Shown here one piece after another: positions 53,414 to 60,979 of a DNA stretch of 61,881 nt. Where the stretch lies: NCBI GenBank assembly GCA_934130975.1, contig CAKOYU010000011.1, positions 1 through 61,881 of the forward strand, given 5' to 3'. The stretch is from an uncultured Clostridia bacterium (GTDB lineage: Bacteria; Bacillota; Clostridia; TANB77; CAG-508). A program made the translations under genes and the position numbers. Position 1 is the first letter of the stretch; each line of letters opens with the position of its first letter. The notes beneath the pieces were generated by a model that saw nothing but the letters and a program-made list of their open reading frames with translations, did not search any database and was not told where the DNA came from.

Positions 53414-53545
53414 TGGGCGAGACAAGCATATTTTGCATATATTATATATGCAGGAGGATGAACATTTTATAGTATTTATAATTCGTGGAAGAAAGAATAA
53501 AATTATATAGAATTGTTAAAAATATAAAATAGGAGGAATAAAAAA

Positions 53546-54157
53546 ATGGGATTTTTTGATAATTTAGGAAAAAAAGCTAGTGCTGCTTATGATGCAACAG
53601 CAGAAAAAACAAGTAAAATAGCTAAAGAAGCAAAACTTAGAATGAAAATGAATGAAAACAAATCAGAGATAAATAATATCTATAAAGAAATCGGAAAAAA
53701 AGTTTATGAAAAACATGTTGCAAACGAAAATATAGATATAAAAACTGAATTAGAAGAAGAATGTACAAAAATTGATGTTCTATCAGCAGAAATTGAAACA
53801 TGCTTAAAATCAATTTTAGAATTAAAAGAGAAAAAACAATGTGAACAATGTCATACAGAAATTGATTTAGATGCTACATTCTGTCCTAAATGCGGTGCAA
53901 AACAACCAGAAATCGAAGTAAAAGAAGCTGAAGTTGTAGGTGTGGAAAATGATGATAATAACGATAACAATAATAATGATGCTGATGAGCATATTGAAAC
54001 AGAAAATACTTCTAATGAATCAGAAGTAGCAAATAACACAGATAATTTAGATAATTCTGCAAGTGAAGAAAACACTGTTGAAAAAGTTACAGAAGTAATG
54101 TCAGTAGAAACACAAGAAAATGCTAAAGAAGAAACCAATAATGAACAACAATATTAA
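53546..54157 (+). CDS. Zinc-ribbon protein with acidic tail
   Basis: This 203-residue protein has an N-terminal helical, Lys/Ala-rich region (GFFDNLGKKASAAYDATAEK), a coiled coil to about residue 95, then one zinc ribbon with four cysteines (CEQCHTEIDLDATFCPKCG). A long acidic Glu/Asn/Asp/Thr tail follows. Such proteins are common hypothetical zinc-ribbon proteins in Clostridia. TAGGAGG precedes the ATG. The 132-base gap upstream contains a TGCATATA/TATATGCA hairpin. The function is unknown. Confidence 0.75.
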   Translation: MGFFDNLGKKASAAYDATAEKTSKIAKEAKLRMKMNENKSEINNIYKEIGKKVYEKHVANENIDIKTELEEECTKIDVLSAEIETCLKSILELKEKKQCEQCHTEIDLDATFCPKCGAKQPEIEVKEAEVVGVENDDNNDNNNNDADEHIETENTSNESEVANNTDNLDNSASEENTVEKVTEVMSVETQENAKEETNNEQQY

Positions 54158-54170
54158 TATTTTATAAGAT

Positions 54171-54211
54171 TCGCCTATTTAAATTATTGATTATATAATG
54201 TAAATAGGCGA
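54171..54211 (+). terminator. Probable terminator after the zinc-ribbon gene
   Basis: TCGCCTATTTA pairs perfectly with TAAATAGGCGA over a 19-base loop. The following T tract is weak. Confidence 0.6.
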
Positions 54212-54333
54212 TGTTTATTATGTATTTATTATGAAAAGCAATAAAACTAATAGGATTTGAATTGATAAAAATATTAAAAGACTATGAAGAGATTATAAAA
54301 AGACTATAATTGAATGGAAGGAAAGATTTAAAA

Positions 54334-54771
54334 ATGAAATTAGTAATACAAAGAGTAAAAAATGCCAGTGTAACAGTAGAGAAAAAAGTTGTAGGAGAAA
54401 TAGAAAAAGGCTTTTTAGTGTTAATAGGAATTAAAGTAGGAGACACAAAAGAACAGGCAGACTATTTAGTAAAAAAATTATGTAATTTAAGAGTATTTAC
54501 AGACGAAAATGATAAAATGAATTTATCACTAAAAGATGTGGGAGGAAAATTACTAATAGTATCACAATTTACACTATATGCGAATTGCAATGATGGAAAT
54601 AGACCAAGCTTTATAGAAGCAGCAAGACCAGAAGAAGCAATTCCATTATATGAGTACTTCTGTGATGAATGTGCCAAACGTGGATTTGAAGTTCAAAAAG
54701 GAATTTTTGGCGCAGATATGAAGGTTCAATTATTAAACGATGGACCTGTAACAATTATAATTGAAAAATAA
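54334..54771 (+). CDS. dtd: D-aminoacyl-tRNA deacylase
   Basis: Dtd removes D-amino acids mischarged on tRNA. The 145-residue protein has the family start KLVIQRVKNASVTV, the catalytic LLIVSQFTLYAN motif near residue 75 and a variant of the GRRPSF loop (GNRPSFIEAA). The ATG at 54334 is chosen over the in-frame one at 54310 because the family starts with M-[KR]-x-V-[IV]-Q-R. An inverted ACCGGT array begins a few bases after its stop. Confidence 0.94.
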   Translation: MKLVIQRVKNASVTVEKKVVGEIEKGFLVLIGIKVGDTKEQADYLVKKLCNLRVFTDENDKMNLSLKDVGGKLLIVSQFTLYANCNDGNRPSFIEAARPEEAIPLYEYFCDECAKRGFEVQKGIFGADMKVQLLNDGPVTIIIEK

Positions 54772-54778
54772 AAATTGG

Positions 54779-54862
54779 TACATTTGGGACCGGTTCTGTT
54801 TTGTGCACTGCACATTATGGACCGGTTCTGTTTTGCTCACAAGACTGGTACTTTTTTGCGCA
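54779..54862 (-). repeat. ACCGGT repeat locus 7, inverted (two units plus half-unit)
   Basis: The array reads on the minus strand between two plus-strand genes: TGCGCAAAAAAGTACCAG, then two ACCGGT units 32 bp apart. It lies upstream of the spoIIA promoter region and is one of only two arrays inverted relative to flanking genes. Confidence 0.9.
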
Positions 54863-54900
54863 GTTAAGTTTAGTTTGATTAGGAACATATTAGAAAATAT

Positions 54901-54926
54901 TGTCGGAAAGTTTTTGGGATTCGACA
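54901..54926 (+). promoter_or_regulatory. Inverted pair of Spo0A-box-like sites upstream of spoIIAA
   Basis: TGTCGGA at 54901-54907 is one mismatch from the Spo0A box. TTCGACA at 54920-54926 is its exact reverse complement. The perfect site ends 20 bases before the -35 element. Spo0A activation of spoIIA is established in Bacillus and Clostridium. Confidence 0.6.
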
Positions 54927-54946
54927 AAACTTCTTATTTTTTAGCC

Positions 54947-54975
54947 TTGGAAAAATATGTAAATAGCTATATAAT
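54947..54975 (+). promoter_or_regulatory. Promoter of the spoIIA operon
   Basis: TTGGAA at 54947-54952 and a perfect TATAAT at 54970-54975 are 17 bases apart, 31 bases upstream of spoIIAA. The form is sigma-A-like. No clear sigma-H pattern was found, although sigma-H drives this operon in Bacillus. Confidence 0.65.
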
Positions 54976-55006
54976 TACATCATTAAAATAATGAAGGGAG
55001 ACTGAT

Positions 55007-55456
55007 ATGAAAACTTTTTATGAAAAAGAAGACAAGCGATTAATCTTTGAAATACACGAAGATATAGATGAATGTGTAGCTCAAAAAATAAGGAGGAGAT
55101 TAGATAATGAGATTGAAAGATATATGCCTAAAGAAGTTATATTTGATTTTAATAAAGTTTCTTTTATGGATAGTGCAGGAATAGGGTTAGTAATAGGAAG
55201 ATATAAATTAGCTAATATGTTAGGAGGAAAAGTCAGGGTGGCAAATTTAACAACAACAGTAAAAAAGATATTTGAGATGAGTGGAATATTAAAGATAATT
55301 CCAGAAGTTTCAAATAATATTAATATACAAAATGGGACCAGTCTTGTGAACAAAACAGAACCGGTCCATAATGTGCAGTGCACAAAACAGAACCGGTCCC
55401 AAATGTGCAGTGAGCAAAACAGAACCGGTCCCAAATGCGCAAAAAATAGGAGGTAG
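55007..55456 (+). CDS. spoIIAA: Anti-sigma F antagonist, repeat-extended C-terminus
   Basis: Dephosphorylated SpoIIAA releases sigma-F from SpoIIAB in the forespore. The 149-residue frame has the STAS domain at 1-108 with phospho-acceptor Ser56 in FMDSAGIGLVIGRYK. From about residue 110 the frame runs through three ACCGGT repeat units (TSLVNKTEPVHNVQCTKQNR and on) and stops inside the spoIIAB ribosome site. The normal family length is about 110-120 residues, so the last 40 residues come from the repeat. The STAS core looks intact, so function is probably kept. Confidence 0.93.
   Translation: MKTFYEKEDKRLIFEIHEDIDECVAQKIRRRLDNEIERYMPKEVIFDFNKVSFMDSAGIGLVIGRYKLANMLGGKVRVANLTTTVKKIFEMSGILKIIPEVSNNINIQNGTSLVNKTEPVHNVQCTKQNRSQMCSEQNRTGPKCAKNRR
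55334..55441 (+). repeat. ACCGGT repeat locus 8 (three units plus half-unit)
   Basis: The longest array has a GGGACCAGTCTTG half-unit and units starting at 55347, 55379 and 55411. It overlaps the 3' end of the spoIIAA frame and stops next to the spoIIAB TAGGAGG site. Confidence 0.92.
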
Positions 55457-55459
55457 GAT

Positions 55460-56008
55460 ATGAGCAATATATATGACAATGAAATGAAAATAGAATTTTT
55501 GAGCAAGTCAAGCAATGAGGCTTTTGCCAGAATTTCGGTTGCTGCATTTATTGCGCAATTGGATCCTACATTGGAGGAACTTGCTGATATTAAGACTGCT
55601 GTTTCTGAGGCGGTTACAAATTCGATTATACATGGATATGAGGATCAAACAGGGATTGTTAAGTTGATTTGTAAGATTAGAGAAAATGAAGTTTTGATTG
55701 AGATTTTGGATTCTGGTAAAGGGATTGAAAATATTGAAATTGCAAAACAGCCATTGTATACTACAAAGTCTAACATGGAGAGGTCTGGCATGGGCTTTAC
55801 TATTATGGAGAGTTTTATGGATCATATTGAGGTTGAGTCTATGCTGGGAATTGGTACAAAGGTTACGATGAGTAAAGTTATCAAGAGCAAAGTGGATTCT
55901 AAAAGTTCAGAAAATTTTGAATATTCTGAAAATTTTACAGATATGTCTGATATTACAAAGATCACTGCAAATACTACTGCAAATGCTACAATAAGGGGAG
56001 ATGAATAG
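55460..56008 (+). CDS. spoIIAB: Anti-sigma F factor and SpoIIAA kinase
   Basis: SpoIIAB binds and inhibits sigma-F and phosphorylates SpoIIAA. The 182-residue protein has the GHKL kinase motifs: N box SEAVTNSIIHGYE near residue 49, LDSGKGIE near 83 and the ATP-lid SGMGFTIMESFMD near 109. It is about 35 residues longer than B. subtilis SpoIIAB; the Ser/Thr/Glu-rich tail after residue 142 is extra and of unknown use. Many T-ending codons here contrast with the A-ending codons around it. It overlaps sigF by one base. Confidence 0.95.
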   Translation: MSNIYDNEMKIEFLSKSSNEAFARISVAAFIAQLDPTLEELADIKTAVSEAVTNSIIHGYEDQTGIVKLICKIRENEVLIEILDSGKGIENIEIAKQPLYTTKSNMERSGMGFTIMESFMDHIEVESMLGIGTKVTMSKVIKSKVDSKSSENFEYSENFTDMSDITKITANTTANATIRGDE

Positions 56009-56736
56009 TGTATGATAATGTTATGAAAATCATCGAAAATGCCCAAAGTGGTAGTAAGGATGATATGACTAGATTGATAGAAGAAAATAATGGGCTTATT
56101 TGGAGCATTGTTCGAAGATTTAATGGAAGAGGATATGATATAGAAGATTTATATCAAATTGGTTGCATTGGTTTTATTAAGGCAATCCAGAGATTTGACA
56201 CAAGTTTTGAAGTTCGTCTTTCAACATACGCAGTACCATACATTTTAGGAGAAATAAAAAGATACATAAGAGATGATGGACCAATAAAGGTTAGTAGAAG
56301 TATAAAAGAATTAAATATAAAAATTTTGGAGCTACAAAAGGAGTATTTTCGCAAATATGGAAGAGATATTAAATTGGAAGAAATTTCGAAAGAATTAAGA
56401 ATTTCTAAAGAAGAGATTACAATGGCATTAGATTCAGCAAGACCTGTTGATTCAATAGAAAATGCTAAATATACTGATAATAAAACAGATAAGACTGTAA
56501 GCATTTTAGATCAGATTTCTACAGGCAAAGATGAACAGACAGAAATTGCTAATAGAATAACTATTAAAAATTTAATTAGTGAATTAAATGATAATGAAAA
56601 AGAGATTATTTTACTTAGATATTATAAACAAAAAACACAAATGCAAGTGTCAAGAATTTTGGGAATTACCCAAGTTCAAGTATCAAGAATAGAAAGAAAA
56701 GTTTTAGAAAAAATGAGAAGGAAACTTATTAGTTAA
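56008..56736 (+). CDS. sigF: Sporulation sigma factor F
   Basis: Sigma-F starts the forespore programme after asymmetric division. The 242-residue sigma-70 family protein has region 2 (EDLYQIGCIGFIKAIQRFD), region 3 (IKVSRSIKELN) and the region 4 helix-turn-helix (TQMQVSRILGITQVQVSRIE). It starts with GTG overlapping the spoIIAB stop by one base, so the two are translationally coupled. Gene order AA-AB-sigF is universal in spore-formers and separates it from sigma-B and sigma-G. Confidence 0.96.
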   Translation: MYDNVMKIIENAQSGSKDDMTRLIEENNGLIWSIVRRFNGRGYDIEDLYQIGCIGFIKAIQRFDTSFEVRLSTYAVPYILGEIKRYIRDDGPIKVSRSIKELNIKILELQKEYFRKYGRDIKLEEISKELRISKEEITMALDSARPVDSIENAKYTDNKTDKTVSILDQISTGKDEQTEIANRITIKNLISELNDNEKEIILLRYYKQKTQMQVSRILGITQVQVSRIERKVLEKMRRKLIS

Positions 56737-56749
56737 AATTAAATATACA

Positions 56750-56766
56750 ATGAACTATATGTTCAT
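56750..56766 (+). promoter_or_regulatory. Palindrome upstream of spoIID
   Basis: ATGAAC-TATAT-GTTCAT is a 6-bp perfect inverted repeat between the sigF stop and the spoIID ribosome site. ATATACAAT just upstream resembles a sigma-E -10. It may be an operator or a sigma-E promoter part; the evidence is weak. Confidence 0.3.
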
Positions 56767-56782
56767 TAGACAGGGAGTAATC

Positions 56783-57850
56783 ATGAAAAAATTTTTCTTA
56801 TATTTTATAGGATTTGTTATCATATTTTTTATAGCTCCTGCAATCTGTACAGCCACTCCGAAAAAGTCAAAAGAGACTGTGGCACAAGGAGAAATACAAG
56901 AAAGTCAGCAAGAAAACCAAAACCTGGTGAATGAGCAAACAGATTTTGCAGAGCAGAAAAATACAGAGCAAGCAAATCAAGAGGGGAAGAATCAAGATAT
57001 TACAATTAAGTTATTACATTCAGCAACTGGTGAGGTTGAAGAATTAAGTTTAAATCAATATTTATATGGAGTTGTATCAAGCGAGATGCCTGCAAGTTAC
57101 GAGATTGAAGCTTTGAAAGCACAAGCAATAGTTGCAAGGACATACACGATTTATCAAATAAAGCATAATTCTAATAAACACGAAAATGCAGATATATGTG
57201 ATAATTACGCATGTTGCCAAGCGTGGATTAGTAAGGAAGATAGATTAGCAAAATGGAGTGCAGAAGAAGCGGAAAGCAATTGGAATAAAATTGTAGAAGC
57301 AGTAGACTCAACAACAAATAAAATTGTTACATACAATAGAGAAGCGATAAATGCATTTTTCCATTCAAACAGTGGAGGAGTAACAGAAAGTTCAGTGAAT
57401 GTCTGGGGAGGTGTGGATTATCCATATTTGAAATCAGTAGAAACAGCTGGTGAAGATGGATACAAGCAATATTCTTCTCAGGTTCAGCTATCAAAACAAG
57501 AGTTGCAGGATAAATTAAAAGAAAAATATCCAGATTGTGAAATTGACTTTTCGCAAGAGAATTGTATTCAAATATTAGAATATACAACAAGTGGGAGAGT
57601 CAAAACAATCAAGTTTGGAAACAAAGAAATAGCGGGGACTGAGGCAAGAACAATATTAGGATTAAAATCAACAAATTTTTCTTTTTCTATAAATGGAGAC
57701 ACAGTGATTTTTGAGGTTACTGGATATGGACACGGAGTAGGAATGAGCCAAACTGGAGCTGATACAATGGCTAAATCAGGAGCAAATTGTGAAGAAATAA
57801 TCAAACATTTTTATACAGATGTAGAGATTGCAGAATTAAAATCCTTTTAA
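56783..57850 (+). CDS. spoIID: Stage II sporulation protein D
   Basis: SpoIID is a mother-cell lytic transglycosylase of the engulfment (DMP) machinery. The 355-residue protein has an N-terminal membrane helix (residues 3-22), a Gln/Glu-rich linker and the SpoIID domain with catalytic Glu101 in VVSSEMPASYEIEALKAQAI, HSNSGG and the final GYGHGVGMSQTGADTMAKSG. The ATG at 56783 follows AGGGAG; an upstream in-frame ATG at 56750 lies in the palindrome. Its place directly after sigF is notable because it is normally a sigma-E gene. Confidence 0.93.
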   Translation: MKKFFLYFIGFVIIFFIAPAICTATPKKSKETVAQGEIQESQQENQNLVNEQTDFAEQKNTEQANQEGKNQDITIKLLHSATGEVEELSLNQYLYGVVSSEMPASYEIEALKAQAIVARTYTIYQIKHNSNKHENADICDNYACCQAWISKEDRLAKWSAEEAESNWNKIVEAVDSTTNKIVTYNREAINAFFHSNSGGVTESSVNVWGGVDYPYLKSVETAGEDGYKQYSSQVQLSKQELQDKLKEKYPDCEIDFSQENCIQILEYTTSGRVKTIKFGNKEIAGTEARTILGLKSTNFSFSINGDTVIFEVTGYGHGVGMSQTGADTMAKSGANCEEIIKHFYTDVEIAELKSF

Positions 57851-57910
57851 TGAATAATTTTTGAAGAATTGTAAATACTTGTATTAATAATTTAAATCAA
57901 GGAGGATTTT

Positions 57911-58801
57911 ATGAGAAGAGGTAAAAGATTTATAGATAGTAAAACTGACGTGTATATATACATTGGAGCAGCAATATTTATTGTTTTAGCTATTGCACTT
58001 GGAATTATTATGTATATGTTAACTAGAACTGCAACAAAGTTAGAAAATCAATCAGGAAAGATTGCACAAGAACAACAAGAGCAACAAGAACAGCAATCAG
58101 AGGCGCAACAGCAAGATATAAGCAGTACTGAAGAAACAACAGATGCAAGTACAGAAATAGGAAAATCAGTTGAAGAGGCAGAAAATACTGTTAATGCCAC
58201 AAATACAGCTGAGCCAGTAAAAACAACTGAAGAGACAACAAATACTAATGAAAGTAAAACAAAAAAAGAAACTACAGGAAAAAATACAACTGATTCAAAA
58301 TCTGCAAAAACTCAAAAGACTAAAGAAGTTGACGAGCCAGACACAACTGCTAATAATGTAAACGATAATGCTTCAAGTGCTGAAACTAAAAAAGAAGTTT
58401 CGTTTATAAAACCAACAGAAGGAGAAGTAATTTGTGAATTTGCGAAAGATAATTTGATATATTCAGAGACTTTAAAAGAATGGATAACACATACAGCAAT
58501 TGATATCAAAGCAGATAAAACAAGTGTAATAAAATCAGCTGCAGACGGGATTGTACGTTCAATAGTAAATGATCCAAGATATGGACTTACAGTAATTATC
58601 GAACACGATGATGGATATGAAACTGTATATTCAAATCTATTGACAGCTGAGTTTGTGGTAGAAGGAGAAGAAGTTAAACAAGGACAAACTATAGGAACAG
58701 TAGGAAATACAGCTGCTTTTGAAAGTGAAATGGAATGTCATCTTCATTTTGAGTTATTAAAGAATGGAGAATATGTAGATCCATCAATTTATTTGAAATA
58801 A
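57911..58801 (+). CDS. spoIIQ: SpoIIQ-like M23 forespore protein
   Basis: SpoIIQ in the forespore membrane meets SpoIIIAH across the intermembrane space to drive engulfment and form a feeding channel. The 296-residue protein has one N-terminal membrane helix (residues 15-38), a Gln/Thr/Glu-rich linker of about 130 residues and a C-terminal LytM domain. Zinc ligands are present as His194-x3-Asp198 (HTAID) and His277/His279 (CHLHFE), as in clostridial SpoIIQ that keep a catalytic site. AAGGAGGA precedes the ATG. The position after spoIID supports SpoIIQ over a generic M23 endopeptidase. Confidence 0.82.
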   Translation: MRRGKRFIDSKTDVYIYIGAAIFIVLAIALGIIMYMLTRTATKLENQSGKIAQEQQEQQEQQSEAQQQDISSTEETTDASTEIGKSVEEAENTVNATNTAEPVKTTEETTNTNESKTKKETTGKNTTDSKSAKTQKTKEVDEPDTTANNVNDNASSAETKKEVSFIKPTEGEVICEFAKDNLIYSETLKEWITHTAIDIKADKTSVIKSAADGIVRSIVNDPRYGLTVIIEHDDGYETVYSNLLTAEFVVEGEEVKQGQTIGTVGNTAAFESEMECHLHFELLKNGEYVDPSIYLK

Positions 58802-58816
58802 AGCAAAATATAAAAG

Positions 58817-58843
58817 AAGGTCTATTATAGTAGACCTTTTTTT
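58817..58843 (+). terminator. Terminator after spoIIQ
   Basis: AAGGTCTA pairs with TAGACCTT over a six-base loop and is followed by a run of T. Confidence 0.85.
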
Positions 58844-58889
58844 GAATCTTTTTGTTATAGAACTTTTTGCATAGGACTTTTAAGTATTG

Positions 58890-58918
58890 TTGCAAAATGT
58901 TATTAAATATGTTAAACT
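58890..58918 (+). promoter_or_regulatory. Possible promoter for dxs
   Basis: TTGCAA at 58890-58895 and TAAACT at 58913-58918 are 17 bases apart, directly before the repeat array. The match is moderate. Confidence 0.4.
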
Positions 58919-59026
58919 GAACAAAAAAGTACCATTCTTGGGTACAAAAAAGTACCAGTCTTGTGAGCAAAACAGAACCGGTCCCAAATGTGCAGTGAGC
59001 AAAACAGAACCGGTCCCAAATGCGCA
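58918..59026 (+). repeat. ACCGGT repeat locus 9 (two units plus two half-units)
   Basis: Two CAAAAAAGTACC half-units (one CATTCTTG, one CAGTCTTG form) are followed by two ACCGGT units 32 bp apart. The array ends in TGCGCA next to the dxs TAGGAG site. Confidence 0.92.
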
Positions 59027-59046
59027 AATGTATAGGAGAAATAGAA

Positions 59047-60903
59047 ATGTTAGAAAACATAAATGAACCAAAAGATATAAAAAAATTGACACCAAATGAA
59101 AAAGAAAAATTAGCAGAAGAAATAAGAGAATATATAATTAAAATAGTAGCAGAGAATGGAGGGCATTTAGCTTCGAATCTTGGAGTGGTTGAGTTGACAA
59201 TTGCTTTGCATTCTGTTTTTGATGTTCCAAATGATAAAATTGTTTGGGATGTAGGGCATCAAAGTTATGTACATAAAATTATTACGGGTAGACGAGAGCA
59301 ACTTAAAGACATTAGAAAATTCAATGCTATTGCTGGTTTTCCAAAGACTAATGAAAGTCTAGCGGATTGTTTTAATACTGGGCATAGTAGTACGTCTATT
59401 TCTGCTGTGCTTGGTATGGCTAGAGCGAGAGATTTGCAAGGAAAAGAGAATAGCGTTATTGCTGTTATTGGTGATGGTGCATTGACTGGTGGTATGGCGC
59501 TAGAGGCTTTGAATGATGCGGGTTACAGTAAGTGCAAGATGACTGTTATTTTGAATGACAATGAAATGAGCATTTCGCCTAATGTTGGTGGCCTTAATAA
59601 GTTTCTTGGAAATCTAAGGACTAAAAAATTATATACAAGAACAAATAATTTATTAAAAAAGCAGATTAGTTCAATTCCTTTAGTTGGAAAGCCTACAGTT
59701 ACTGCAGTTCAAAGAATCAAGCGAAGCATAAAACAGTTGGTTATACATAAAATGTTTTTTGAAGATATTGGTTTTACTTATTTGGGTCCTGTTGATGGTC
59801 ACAATATAGAAAAGCTTGAAAGTATACTTGAACTTAGCAAACAAGTTAATGGTCCGGTTTTGATACATGTTTTGACTAAAAAGGGAAAAGGGTATAAATT
59901 TGCTGAAGAAAATCCTGATAGATTTCATGCGACTTCGCCATTTGATATTGAAACTGGTGAACCTAAAAAGACAAAAGGAAAAGATTATTCTAAAGTTTTT
60001 GGTGAAAAGTTGATTGAACTTGCGAAAGAAAATGATAAAATAGTTGCAGTAACTGCATCTATGAAAAATGGTACAGGATTAGCCAAATTTGCTAAAGAGT
60101 TTCCATATAGAATTTTTGATGTAGGAATTGCTGAACAGCATGCTATTACAATGTCTGCAGGTATGGCAAAAGAAGGGATGATACCAGTTGTTCCAATATA
60201 TGCATCTTTTTACCAAAGGGCATATGATCAAGTTATTCATGATGTTGCAATGCAAGATTTACCTGTTATTATGTGTGTTGATAGAGCTGGAGTTGTTGGG
60301 GCTGATGGAGAAACTCATCAAGGTACACTTGACATGGCATTTTTTAGATTGGTTCCTAATTTGACAATTATGGCTCCTAAAGATTTTAAGGAATTAGAAG
60401 ATATGCTAGAATTTGCTGTAAAACTAAAAAAGCCTGTTGTCATCAGGTATCCTAGAGGAGGAGAAGATAAAGAGATAAAGTTTGAGAAACATGATGTGAT
60501 TAAACTTGGAAAAGCTGAAATTTTACAACAAATTGAAAATCCTCAATTAAGAGAAGGTAACCATCAAGCAGTAACTATTGTGGCAATTGGAAAAATGGTG
60601 GCAAGGGCTGAAAAAAAGGCTCGTCAAATAAAACAAGAACATGGAATTGATGCTGAAATTATAAATGCAAGATTTTTAAAACCTCTTGATACTTCAACAA
60701 TTTTGCAAAGTATTAAGAAGACTAAAAGTATTATTACAATAGAAGATGGAACTGAAATAAATGGTTTAGCTACTGCTATAAAAGAGTTAATTGTGGATAA
60801 CAATTTGCAAAATATAAAGTTTAAAAGTTATGCATATCCAGATGAGTTTATTCAACATGGTACTGTTGATGAACTTGAGAATTTGTATGGATTTAATGAA
60901 TAA
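59047..60903 (+). CDS. dxs: 1-deoxy-D-xylulose-5-phosphate synthase
   Basis: Dxs is the thiamine-diphosphate enzyme that joins pyruvate and glyceraldehyde-3-phosphate, the first step of the MEP isoprenoid pathway. The 618-residue protein has GGHLASNLGVVELTIALH, WDVGHQSYVHKI, the cofactor motif GDGALTGGMALEALN to NDNEMSISPN, the GIAEQHAIT segment with catalytic Glu and a transketolase C-terminal domain. The ATG at 59047 follows TAGGAG; an in-frame ATG at 59020 lies in the repeat. The first 38 codons favour A-ending codons while the body favours T-ending codons. Confidence 0.96.
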   Translation: MLENINEPKDIKKLTPNEKEKLAEEIREYIIKIVAENGGHLASNLGVVELTIALHSVFDVPNDKIVWDVGHQSYVHKIITGRREQLKDIRKFNAIAGFPKTNESLADCFNTGHSSTSISAVLGMARARDLQGKENSVIAVIGDGALTGGMALEALNDAGYSKCKMTVILNDNEMSISPNVGGLNKFLGNLRTKKLYTRTNNLLKKQISSIPLVGKPTVTAVQRIKRSIKQLVIHKMFFEDIGFTYLGPVDGHNIEKLESILELSKQVNGPVLIHVLTKKGKGYKFAEENPDRFHATSPFDIETGEPKKTKGKDYSKVFGEKLIELAKENDKIVAVTASMKNGTGLAKFAKEFPYRIFDVGIAEQHAITMSAGMAKEGMIPVVPIYASFYQRAYDQVIHDVAMQDLPVIMCVDRAGVVGADGETHQGTLDMAFFRLVPNLTIMAPKDFKELEDMLEFAVKLKKPVVIRYPRGGEDKEIKFEKHDVIKLGKAEILQQIENPQLREGNHQAVTIVAIGKMVARAEKKARQIKQEHGIDAEIINARFLKPLDTSTILQSIKKTKSIITIEDGTEINGLATAIKELIVDNNLQNIKFKSYAYPDEFIQHGTVDELENLYGFNE

Positions 60904-60979
60904 AATTAATAACAAATTTGAATGGAAACTAGTAAAAAGAACTGAATCCATTAAATATATAGAAAGGAGATTGATAAAA

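Noticed and set aside
54761..55547. Reading frames on both strands that translate the ACCGGT arrays (peptides with WDRFCF or NRTGPKC)
   Set aside because: They are produced only by the repeat sequence, have no ribosome site and recur at every array; they are translation artefacts.
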